Assembly (NCBI GenBank): GCA_947457025.1
Contig: CANGUI010000174.1
Location: 1 to 5,145 of the forward strand
Origin: Flammeovirgaceae bacterium
GTDB taxonomy: Bacteria > Bacteroidota > Bacteroidia > Cytophagales > Cyclobacteriaceae
DNA: 5,145 nt
Direction of reading: 5' to 3'
This document shows, one piece after another, positions 1 through 5,145 of this stretch. A model generated the notes under the pieces. The model saw only the letters and a list, made by a program, of their open reading frames with translations, was not told the origin of the DNA and made no database searches. Positions within the stretch are counted from its first letter, which is position 1. Each line of letters starts with the position of its first letter. The position numbers and the translations under genes are program-made.

Positions 1-1920
1 CATTACCTGCTTCTTCACTTTCTTATTGACCTTGACCGGGAAAACCTGCTCCAAACGCGCCAGCCACTGCTTTTCGAGCTGATCCTGATACTCGGAAATC
101 ACCTGCGCCTTTACTTCCGAAAAAGACTTAATCCCCGGAGGGAGTAAACTCTCCACCTCAACCAGATAAAAAATCCCTTCCGCTTCAGCTTCATGCAATC
201 CGGTGGCCCAGCTGACTTTATCCACACCCGGATTTTCGCCCCGACTGTAGGCCCGAATTGAGCCAAAGGATTTCAACTTCCGGATATCTTCGGGTTGCAG
301 CGTGTCGCCTTTCTGGATTTTGGATTTGATTTCGTTCAAAATAGTTTTAGACGTGGCAGCAATTACGCGGGCTTTCACTCGCTCGCCCGCCTGAAACTGA
401 GACTTATGGGCTTCGTAATACTGTAACTGCCCAACCGTATCGGCCGACGCTTTATTCCAGATCTCTTTTTCCATCACACTGAACATCAGCATGCCCTCCC
501 GGTATTCGGCAATCAGATTGCGGTATTCTTCATTTGAGGTCAGCAGGCGGCGGTCTTCCTCTTCGTTTATTTCTTCCTCTACAAACTGATCATACAGTTG
601 CTGAAAATACTCCCGGGGTGCGAGAGCGGCAGGCATCTGATTTCTCCGGATGTACATCATCAAACGCTCAGCTGGCAGCGCGCGCCCCGCAAGTGTCGCC
701 ACCGCTTCGGTTCGCCAGGGTACATTGGCAACCATTTTCCAATTGCCGTTCGTGAGTGTGGTGTCCATCCGGGAGCGCAGGCTGTCGAGCACTGTGTTAT
801 GCTCTATGAAGCCGTACTCGCGCTTGCGTTTTTCAAGCGTGCGTGACTTCGAGACCTGAAAGCGTTCATCGCGGCTTACCCGCCGCCGCAGAGAGGATTC
901 CAACTCCGTAAACGGCGGAAGAGAAATTCGCTTTTCCAACCTTACCAAATGCCAACCGATACCAGACGAAAACGGATCAGATACCTCTCCAGGTGTTTGC
1001 AAGGAAAATGCAGTGGCCTCAAACTCGGGCACTGAGGCGAGGGCCCCCACACCGAAAGGTCGCAGGCGACCGCCATTTTCTCGTGTGGCGGCATCCTCAG
1101 AATATTCTTTACAAAGTTCATCCCAGGGTCGCCCCTTTTTCAGCTGCTCCGCTACGTCAAACGCTTTGTTCCGAACGCCCAATTCAGTGCCGCGCAGCAG
1201 GATATGCGAAACTTCAACCTCGCCCCGGGCCGGCTGACGATTGTGCAACTTGATAATGTGGTATCCAAAACGGGTGCGAACCGGTTCCGAAACCTCGCCA
1301 GGTTGCAATTTGTAGGCCGCGTCTTCAAACGGAAAAACCATCTGCATGGCTGTAAAATAGCCGAGGTTACCTCCATTAGCAGCTGCGGAGGGATCTTCGG
1401 ATGTTTCGCGGGCAAGTGTCGCAAAATCTTCACCCTTCCCGATACGCTCCTGGATGGCGCGAATCCGGGTGTACGCCCGCAGGGTATCAGCGGGCGGAGC
1501 ATCCGGGGATACCACAACCAATATGTGAGAGGCATTTACCTCTTCCTGCAGGCGCTGATAGGTTTCGCGGGTAATCCTTTCGAGATCATCGGGCGTTGCC
1601 CGGAAAGGCTTGCGCAACTCTTCCCGGTAGGTGTCGTATTCTTTTCGAAAAGACTGGGTGGTATCAAGTCCTTGCCGATAGGCTTCCCGTACCTTCAACT
1701 TGAACCGGATGTATAACTTCAGGTATTCTTCGATCGAAGCTGGCGTGATCTCTGCTCCCTTGGGCTGATTGTTCTTGCCATATAAGTAGATAAACTCACC
1801 AGCCGCCACGGGCTGCCCGGCTACCGTGAACAAAACGGGGTCTTTGTCGGCAGAGGGTTGCCCCCACCCCGGCAAGCACCCGAAGGCCACCCATCCAAAA
1901 AAAAGCACAGACATCCTCAT
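1..1920 (-). CDS. SurA-like periplasmic peptidylprolyl isomerase with two parvulin domains (3' end cut by window)
   Basis: Probably catalyses cis-trans isomerisation of prolyl bonds and chaperones outer-membrane or secreted proteins in the periplasm; this role is inferred from the PpiC/SurA family. The frame is open from ATG at 1920 to position 1 (640 residues, no stop reached). The last residues seen, a basic VNKKVKKQVM, resemble the family C-terminus, so probably only a few residues are missing. Residues 1-20 form a hydrophobic signal peptide, with likely cleavage around GWG/Q (20/21). Parvulin domain 1 spans about 129-226 (SHILV 131-135, GEDFATLA 163-170, GGNLGYF 183-189, GYHIIKL 219-225). 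Domain 2 spans about 235-329 (SHILL 238-242, YSEDAATR 273-280, GGRLRPFG 283-290, GWHLVRL 322-328). A charged, mostly helical region follows (340-640). The first ATG is chosen because the signal peptide starts there; a second ATG lies at codon 3. It has its own likely promoter, so it need not depend on the upstream nuclease gene. Confidence 0.92.
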   Translation of the reverse strand, partial: MRMSVLFFGWVAFGCLPGWGQPSADKDPVLFTVAGQPVAAGEFIYLYGKNNQPKGAEITPASIEEYLKLYIRFKLKVREAYRQGLDTTQSFRKEYDTYREELRKPFRATPDDLERITRETYQRLQEEVNASHILVVVSPDAPPADTLRAYTRIRAIQERIGKGEDFATLARETSEDPSAAANGGNLGYFTAMQMVFPFEDAAYKLQPGEVSEPVRTRFGYHIIKLHNRQPARGEVEVSHILLRGTELGVRNKAFDVAEQLKKGRPWDELCKEYSEDAATRENGGRLRPFGVGALASVPEFEATAFSLQTPGEVSDPFSSGIGWHLVRLEKRISLPPFTELESSLRRRVSRDERFQVSKSRTLEKRKREYGFIEHNTVLDSLRSRMDTTLTNGNWKMVANVPWRTEAVATLAGRALPAERLMMYIRRNQMPAALAPREYFQQLYDQFVEEEINEEEDRRLLTSNEEYRNLIAEYREGMLMFSVMEKEIWNKASADTVGQLQYYEAHKSQFQAGERVKARVIAATSKTILNEIKSKIQKGDTLQPEDIRKLKSFGSIRAYSRGENPGVDKVSWATGLHEAEAEGIFYLVEVESLLPPGIKSFSEVKAQVISEYQDQLEKQWLARLEQVFPVKVNKKVKKQVM

Positions 1921-1939
1921 ACTACCATCGTAAAGCGTG

Positions 1940-1970
1940 CAAAAATAAGGTGCTGATCCGTGGATACCAA
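1940..1970 (-). promoter_or_regulatory. Bacteroidota-type promoter for the peptidylprolyl isomerase gene
   Basis: On the minus strand, TTG (1970-1968) is followed after 20 bp by TATTTTTG (1947-1940). This matches the TAnnTTTG -7 box exactly and fits the -33 TTG box of primary sigma factor promoters described in Bacteroides and Flavobacterium. Transcription would start near 1935, leaving a leader of about 15 nt before ATG 1920. A 10-bp palindrome, ATCCGTGGAT (1956-1965), sits in the spacer; whether it binds anything is unknown. Confidence 0.55.
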
Positions 1971-2032
1971 CCTGCCATGGTGGGGCTGGATGGCGACCCT
2001 ACCGGCTAGGATGTAGAAAAAAAGCGTGCCTC

Positions 2033-3412
2033 TTATCCGAATACTACCACTTCCTGGTCGCGTGGGTTTTGCAAGAATGAATTGATCAGGTTTTGCACCA
2101 TACGGTTTTCGCGACTGGTTTTAATGTAGCCACGGGCGCTTTCGAAATCGGTAACTTGGGCGTCGTAACGGTAAAATCCATAGCCCAGAAAAACCCCGTT
2201 TTCAATGAGCACGAGCGAGCGTTCCTCCGCCTGGCGGCCACGCCCGATCAGCGCAAGGGTTTCGCCAGCCTCCAAGACCGAATCCACCAGCCCCTGGGCA
2301 CGACAATTATATATCTGTACAGTCTCAACCCCAAGGCATGCACCCCGGCATGTGCCCGACTGGTGACTGAAACAAAGGCCTCTGGCGATCTGCAGGCCAC
2401 TTAGTTTTGGACACAAATCAAATTCGCGGGCCTTTTCCCAGAGAAAGTTCCAGGCATCTCCCTTGCTGGAAAAGGTAATCAACGGTTTTGCCCCTCGTTG
2501 CACAGTATTTACACAGAATCGCAAATAGCCATTACGGTCCTGGTAGTCATATATCCCCCATTCCTCAGTCTTGTATTTTTGTGCCTGATTATACCGTGGC
2601 CATAGGCGTCGAATCTCCTGCGCTTCCAAAATCAGGGCGATCAACTCATTGCCAGTAAGTTCGTAGCTAATGCGGTGGATTTCATTGCGAATGTTCGAAC
2701 GGCTCCATTCGCGGGCCTCTCCGGCAAAGTGTCCGGCTATTCGCTTTCTGATGTTGATGGCTTTGCCTACATAAATCACCTGCCCCTGGGCATTGTGAAA
2801 GTAGTAAACGCCTGCCTTGTCCGGCAAACGCTCAAAATCCGATACCGCAAGATTAGGGGGTAAAATGGTCTCCCGAGAGGCGCGTTTCAGCGACCGGGCA
2901 ATAGCTCCCTCCCCATCCTTGCGCAACAACAACTCAAATATCTTCGCTGTGGCAAAAGCATCTCCCCCGGCCCGGTGGCGGTCTGGAATGGCGATGCCCA
3001 GACTACCGGCCAACCGACCAAGACTGTATGAGGGTAACCCCGGTAAAAGTTTCCTGCTGAGGCGTACGGTGCACAGTTTCTTTGTGTTCCACGAAATGCC
3101 TGCCAGTTCAAATTCCTTTTTTAAAAAACTGTAATCGAAGTGGGCATTGTGGGCAACGAATATCCGGTCATCCAACCATCCAAAAATCTCACGTGCCACA
3201 TCGGCAAACCGAGGTGCCTCTTTCACCATCTCATAGCTAATCCCCGTAAGGCCGGTGATGTAATTGGGAATTTTCCGCCCCGGGTTAATCAGGGTGCGGT
3301 ATTGATCCGTGATGCGTTGCCCATCGTGGTGATAAATCGCTATTTCCGTGATGCGGTGATGGGCGGCATAGCCTCCGGTCGTTTCAATGTCAACAATTGC
3401 ATACAAAGACAT
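2033..3412 (-). CDS. DnaQ-type DEDDh exonuclease fused to UvrC/Cho-like GIY-YIG endonuclease
   Basis: Predicted two-nuclease DNA repair protein of 459 residues (numbered from ATG 3412). The N-terminal DEDDh 3'-5' exonuclease domain (about 1-170) has Exo I DIET (D8, E10), Exo II AHNAHFD (N89, D93) and Exo III HRAGGD (H146, D151), so all catalytic residues are present. The GIY-YIG domain (about 195-280) has GVYYF from 201, YVGKA from 214, the Arg of NIRKR (R224), the Glu of LILEA (E263) and the Asn of PRYN (N275), as in the UvrC N-terminal nuclease. A following region carries Cys 334, 347, 355 and 359, spaced like the UvrC cysteine cluster. No UvrC C-terminal RNase H-like nuclease or HhH domain follows, so this resembles Cho plus an exonuclease rather than UvrC. 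Such fusions are known in Bacteroidota and mycobacteria. ATG 3412 is preferred because DEDDh proteins usually begin just before YAIVDIETTG; ATG 3424 and TTG 3439 (468 residues) are in-frame alternatives. Confidence 0.93.
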   Translation of the reverse strand: MSLYAIVDIETTGGYAAHHRITEIAIYHHDGQRITDQYRTLINPGRKIPNYITGLTGISYEMVKEAPRFADVAREIFGWLDDRIFVAHNAHFDYSFLKKEFELAGISWNTKKLCTVRLSRKLLPGLPSYSLGRLAGSLGIAIPDRHRAGGDAFATAKIFELLLRKDGEGAIARSLKRASRETILPPNLAVSDFERLPDKAGVYYFHNAQGQVIYVGKAINIRKRIAGHFAGEAREWSRSNIRNEIHRISYELTGNELIALILEAQEIRRLWPRYNQAQKYKTEEWGIYDYQDRNGYLRFCVNTVQRGAKPLITFSSKGDAWNFLWEKAREFDLCPKLSGLQIARGLCFSHQSGTCRGACLGVETVQIYNCRAQGLVDSVLEAGETLALIGRGRQAEERSLVLIENGVFLGYGFYRYDAQVTDFESARGYIKTSRENRMVQNLINSFLQNPRDQEVVVFG

Positions 3413-3456
3413 CTGCGCCAGCATGCCGAAAATTATCAAATCCCTACCTTTCGGTG

Positions 3457-3810
3457 ATGAATGGACTTAGTAAATTTTTTTTGAACGGGTTGGCAATACT
3501 GCTGGCCGCGTATCTGCTCCCGGGCGTACACATCGAACATTACGGGTATGCCTTGCTCGTGGCGGTGGTGCTGTCGCTGGCTAATGTGTTTGTCAAACCT
3601 TTCCTCATCTTGCTTACCATCCCAATTACCGTTGTGTCACTTGGCTTATTCTTGCTGGTGATCAATGCCTGGGTTATTCTATTGGTAGACGAACTCGTGC
3701 CCGGTTTTCACGTGGACAATTTCTCGTGGGCGCTGGCATTCAGCGTGATCCTCTGGGTCATCAACAGCTTGTTTGATGACCTCACGAAGGCAAAAAAAAC
3801 GGACAGCTAG
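3457..3810 (+). CDS. Phage holin family (PF04020, YvlD-like) four-helix inner-membrane protein
   Basis: A 117-residue, very hydrophobic protein with about four membrane segments: roughly 7-21, 31-48, 50-77 (possibly one long or bent segment) and 90-106, then a short charged tail, KAKKTDS. The sequence is a visible internal duplication. LLPGVHIEHYGYALL at 20-34 matches LVPGFHVDNFSWALA at 80-94, an offset of exactly 60 residues, and each copy leads into a helix ending in Asn (N43, N103). The PGxH motif and NAW(V/I) turn are typical of PF04020. The 'holin' name comes from family classification; chromosomal single-gene members are usually not in prophages and their function is uncertain. There is no phage context here. 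ATG 3457 is chosen over an upstream in-frame ATG (3397), which lies inside the divergent nuclease gene and would add a non-hydrophobic leader. The start lies 44 bp from the divergent nuclease start. Confidence 0.88.
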   Translation: MNGLSKFFLNGLAILLAAYLLPGVHIEHYGYALLVAVVLSLANVFVKPFLILLTIPITVVSLGLFLLVINAWVILLVDELVPGFHVDNFSWALAFSVILWVINSLFDDLTKAKKTDS

Positions 3811-4003
3811 AATCGTTTTTCCGGTGGCCCGATGAAGCGGCATGCCATCCGCCTTCATCCGACTTACGTTTGCTACCAGTCGCCAGTCATCGGCCGGCAA
3901 AGATGGCATCCCTGTGGGTACCGTTAGCCCTCCCGGCAGTCCGATCGCCATGCGTTTCCTCAAAATAGTTGTTCTTTTGCCTTAGTCTTCTCACTTTGCC
4001 ACT
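3811..4003 (+). other. Structured non-coding stretch between the holin-family gene and coaX
   Basis: No convincing gene is present: reading frames here lack recognisable protein character. Three foldable elements are visible. First, GATGAAGCGG (3831-3840) pairs with CCGCCTTCATC (3849-3859), a 10-bp stem with one bulged C and an 8-nt loop. Second, that loop plus one base, ATGCCATC (3842-3849), is perfectly complementary to GATGGCAT (3902-3909), which would form a pseudoknot or an alternative pairing. Third, ATCGGCCGG (3889-3897) pairs with CCGG (3933-3936) and CCGAT (3941-3945) around a CAGT bulge, enclosing a small GGGT/GCCC hairpin (3916-3930). It could be a coaX leader, an operator region or a small RNA; I do not recognise a known RNA family. 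The + strand reads the same sense as both neighbours. Confidence 0.35.
3865..3872 (+). promoter_or_regulatory. Candidate -7 box upstream of coaX
   Basis: TACGTTTG is an exact match to the Bacteroidota TAnnTTTG -7 consensus on the coaX strand, 131 bp before the GTG start. No TTG appears 19-23 bp upstream, so the -33 half is missing and the call is weak. If real, transcription would begin near 3877, giving a leader of about 125 nt that includes the 3889-3945 stem but excludes the 3831-3859 hairpin. That hairpin would instead overlap the -33 position. Confidence 0.28.
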
Positions 4004-4786
4004 GTGATTTTGGTTTTCGACATCGGCAACAGCGACATTACCATCGGTTTGTGGAAAGACAACACCTGGCAACATACGTGGCGCATTCCCTCACGGCCCA
4101 ACCAACCCGAACTGTTTTACGGGGTACGACTACGGGATGAATTTCTGGCCGCGCGATTAGCCATAACCGACGTAGAACAAATCGTGATGAGCAGTGTTGT
4201 GCCCCCCTTAACTGAAAAGGTGCGCCAAGTGCTCAAAACACTGTTCGGAAAAGAACCCCTGCTGCTCGGCCCACGGGTGTACGAGCAATTGCCTATGGAA
4301 ATCCTCAACCCCTACGAAATTGGATCAGATCTGGTAGCAAATGCCGCCGCCTGTTATTTTAAATATGGGAAGACGAGTATAGTAGTGGACTTTGGTACCG
4401 CGCTCACATTTACCACCGTATCAGGAACGGGAAAGATTCTTGGTGTGTCGATTGTACCCGGCCTGCGTACGGCCATCAAAGCGCTCTCCCAAAACACCGC
4501 GAAGCTTTTTGACGTTCCGCTGGAAATGCCTCAATCGGCTCTGGGCATCAGCACGGTCACAGCCATCCAGTCGGGGCTGGTGATTGGATACGATGGGCTT
4601 GTCCGGCAGATGGTTTCTGCCATCCGCCAAGAACTCAACACCGACACCATCGCCGTGGCTACCGGTGGTCTTTCGTTTGTGATTACTTCTCTCAGACCTT
4701 TTTTTGATGTTGTGGACCCGCAGCTTACGCTGGATGGCCTCCGGCTGATTGGCGAACGGATTCGTCCGGAAAGCCCGGCGCGGTAA
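4004..4786 (+). CDS. coaX: Type III pantothenate kinase
   Basis: Phosphorylates pantothenate to 4'-phosphopantothenate with ATP, the first step of coenzyme A synthesis in the cytoplasm; type III enzymes need a monovalent cation and are not feedback-inhibited by CoA. At 260 residues it matches the usual family length. It carries the ASKHA-fold signatures: DIGNSD at 6-11 (phosphate-binding loop 1), SSVVPPL at 63-69, NPYEIGSDLVANA at 102-114 with the probable catalytic D109, VVDFGTALTF at 127-136 (loop 2), VPGL at 151-154, IQSGLVIGYDG at 188-198, and ATGG at 219-222. GTG 4004 is the only plausible start: an in-frame TAG lies at 3983-3985, and the next codons already encode the beta strand leading to DIGN. 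No Shine-Dalgarno sequence is visible, which is usual in this phylum. In the catalytic motif, Leu replaces the Arg found in many CoaX proteins (GxDR). Confidence 0.95.
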   Translation: MILVFDIGNSDITIGLWKDNTWQHTWRIPSRPNQPELFYGVRLRDEFLAARLAITDVEQIVMSSVVPPLTEKVRQVLKTLFGKEPLLLGPRVYEQLPMEILNPYEIGSDLVANAAACYFKYGKTSIVVDFGTALTFTTVSGTGKILGVSIVPGLRTAIKALSQNTAKLFDVPLEMPQSALGISTVTAIQSGLVIGYDGLVRQMVSAIRQELNTDTIAVATGGLSFVITSLRPFFDVVDPQLTLDGLRLIGERIRPESPAR

Positions 4787-4798
4787 AACAAAAAAACT

Positions 4799-4849
4799 TG
4801 CCGGCAGGGCATCGACAATCAACCCTTGTTGTTGATTGCCACCCCGGCA
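4799..4849. other. Nested inverted repeat between coaX and the PLP enzyme gene
   Basis: An inner perfect 8-bp repeat, CAATCAAC (4816-4823) and GTTGATTG (4831-4838), with a 7-nt loop is enclosed by an outer perfect 6-bp repeat, TGCCGG (4799-4804) and CCGGCA (4844-4849). On the + strand no T-run follows, so it is not a typical intrinsic terminator for coaX. On the minus strand the outer stem is followed two bases later by seven Ts (4796-4790), which is terminator-like for transcription coming from the right. It may also be a processing site, leader structure or protein-binding palindrome. Confidence 0.45.
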
Positions 4850-4898
4850 CTGGAAGAGCAAGCAAGAGTAAAATCGTTATACCTATTTTCTGCGCAGG

Positions 4899-5145
4899 AT
4901 GAACCAGCACCATGTACCCCAGCTCATCGATATTCAGTCGGCTCACGCCCGCATAGCGCCTTATATTCACCGCACTCCGGTGCTCACCAGCGCCAGTTTG
5001 GATGAAATTGCAGGTGCGCACCTGTATTTTAAGTGCGAGAACTTTCAGAAGATCGGAGCCTTTAAGGCGCGCGGCGCCATGAATGCGGTTCTCTCGCTCT
5101 CGGAAGACGAACGAAGCAAGGGCGTTGCTACACATTCCTCCGGCA
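4899..5145 (+). CDS. PLP-dependent serine/threonine dehydratase or serine racemase-like enzyme (5' part, cut by window)
   Basis: The N-terminal 82 residues of a fold-type II PLP enzyme of the serine racemase/threonine dehydratase/threo-3-hydroxyaspartate ammonia-lyase group. It would act on hydroxy amino acids in the cytoplasm, by beta-elimination to an oxo acid plus ammonia, by racemisation, or both. The N-terminus shows HxRIAPYIHRTPVL (16-29), the family opening. The PLP-lysine motif KCENFQKIGAFKARGAMNAV (45-64) has K56 as Schiff-base lysine, and THSSG (78-82) begins the phosphate/substrate loop, whose Asn lies beyond the edge. CENFQK plus THSSG is closer to serine racemase and hydroxyaspartate lyase than to biosynthetic IlvA, but the visible part cannot separate these activities. 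ATG 4899 directly precedes the family-like N-terminus; only a weak AGG abuts it. It lies 112 bp after coaX on the same strand; co-transcription is possible but uncertain. No ATG-initiated leader peptide is seen in the gap. Confidence 0.9.
   Translation, partial: MNQHHVPQLIDIQSAHARIAPYIHRTPVLTSASLDEIAGAHLYFKCENFQKIGAFKARGAMNAVLSLSEDERSKGVATHSSG

Noticed and set aside
1204..1716. 170-codon plus-strand frame opposite the isomerase gene
   Set aside because: It lies wholly antisense to a gene with clear parvulin motifs and shows no domain or composition of a real protein.
2013..2032. Intrinsic terminator after the nuclease gene (seven Ts at 2023-2017 on the minus strand)
   Set aside because: The T-run is real, but I found no inverted repeat immediately upstream that could form the stem.
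3428..3452. Overlapping divergent promoters TAATTTTC (minus, 3435-3428) and TACCTTTC (plus, 3445-3452)
   Set aside because: Each lacks the final G of TAnnTTTG, neither has a TTG at the right distance, and the plus one would start transcription at or after its start codon.
3397..3456. Upstream in-frame extension of the holin-family protein starting at ATG 3397
   Set aside because: It overlaps the start of the divergent nuclease gene and would place a polar, Cys- and Pro-containing leader before a protein whose relatives begin directly with the first membrane helix.
3457..3810. Prophage or lysis cassette suggested by the 'holin' family name
   Set aside because: No endolysin, tail, integrase or other phage gene is nearby; PF04020 proteins are common stand-alone chromosomal genes.
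3795..3820. AAAAACG/CGTTTTT inverted repeat around the holin-family stop codon as terminator
   Set aside because: The stem is almost all A-T and the T-run is its own 3' arm, so no separate U-tract remains; too weak to call.
3679..3963. 94-codon minus-strand frame across the end of the holin-family gene and the gap
   Set aside because: Antisense to a clear membrane protein over about half its length, with no recognisable motif; the gap is better described as structured non-coding DNA.
3969..3998. Promoter TTG-N19-TCACTTTG giving a leaderless coaX mRNA
   Set aside because: The highly conserved A of the -7 box is C, and initiation at the GTG itself would be unusual; not supported enough to list.

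Overview
The window looks like ordinary chromosomal DNA from a member of the Bacteroidota, perhaps a Cytophagales-like lineage; rank below phylum is a guess. Three things point there: a promoter-like element of the Bacteroidota type (TTG, 20 bp, TAnnTTTG) upstream of the first gene, start codons without convincing Shine-Dalgarno sequences, and protein architectures common in that phylum (a roughly 640-residue double-parvulin isomerase and a DnaQ-exonuclease/GIY-YIG fusion). I see no insertion sequence, phage segment, CRISPR array, tRNA or rRNA.

Layout. Positions 1-1920, minus strand: a secreted, SurA-like peptidylprolyl isomerase with two tandem parvulin domains, running off the left edge near its C-terminus. 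Positions 1921-2032: a 112-bp gap holding its likely promoter. Positions 2033-3412, minus strand: a DEDDh exonuclease fused to a UvrC/Cho-like GIY-YIG nuclease with a UvrC-type cysteine quartet. A 44-bp divergent gap follows. Positions 3457-3810, plus strand: a small four-helix membrane protein of the PF04020 'phage holin' family. Positions 3811-4003: a non-coding stretch of about 190 bp rich in inverted repeats. Positions 4004-4786, plus strand: type III pantothenate kinase CoaX with a GTG start. Positions 4787-4898: a gap with a strong nested inverted repeat. Positions 4899-5145, plus strand: the N-terminal 82 residues of a PLP-dependent serine/threonine dehydratase or serine racemase-like enzyme, cut by the right edge.

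How the genes relate. They do not form one obvious system. The isomerase acts in envelope protein folding, the exonuclease/GIY-YIG protein probably in DNA repair, the holin-family protein sits in the inner membrane, CoaX makes 4'-phosphopantothenate for coenzyme A, and the PLP enzyme handles hydroxy amino acids. The last three share a strand and could be partly co-transcribed, but both gaps between them exceed 100 bp and contain structure.

No clearly new system is visible. The items most worth a second look are the predicted Fe-S-type cysteine motif in the DnaQ/GIY-YIG fusion, the structured stretch before coaX, and the hairpin after coaX whose terminator polarity is opposite to the flanking genes.
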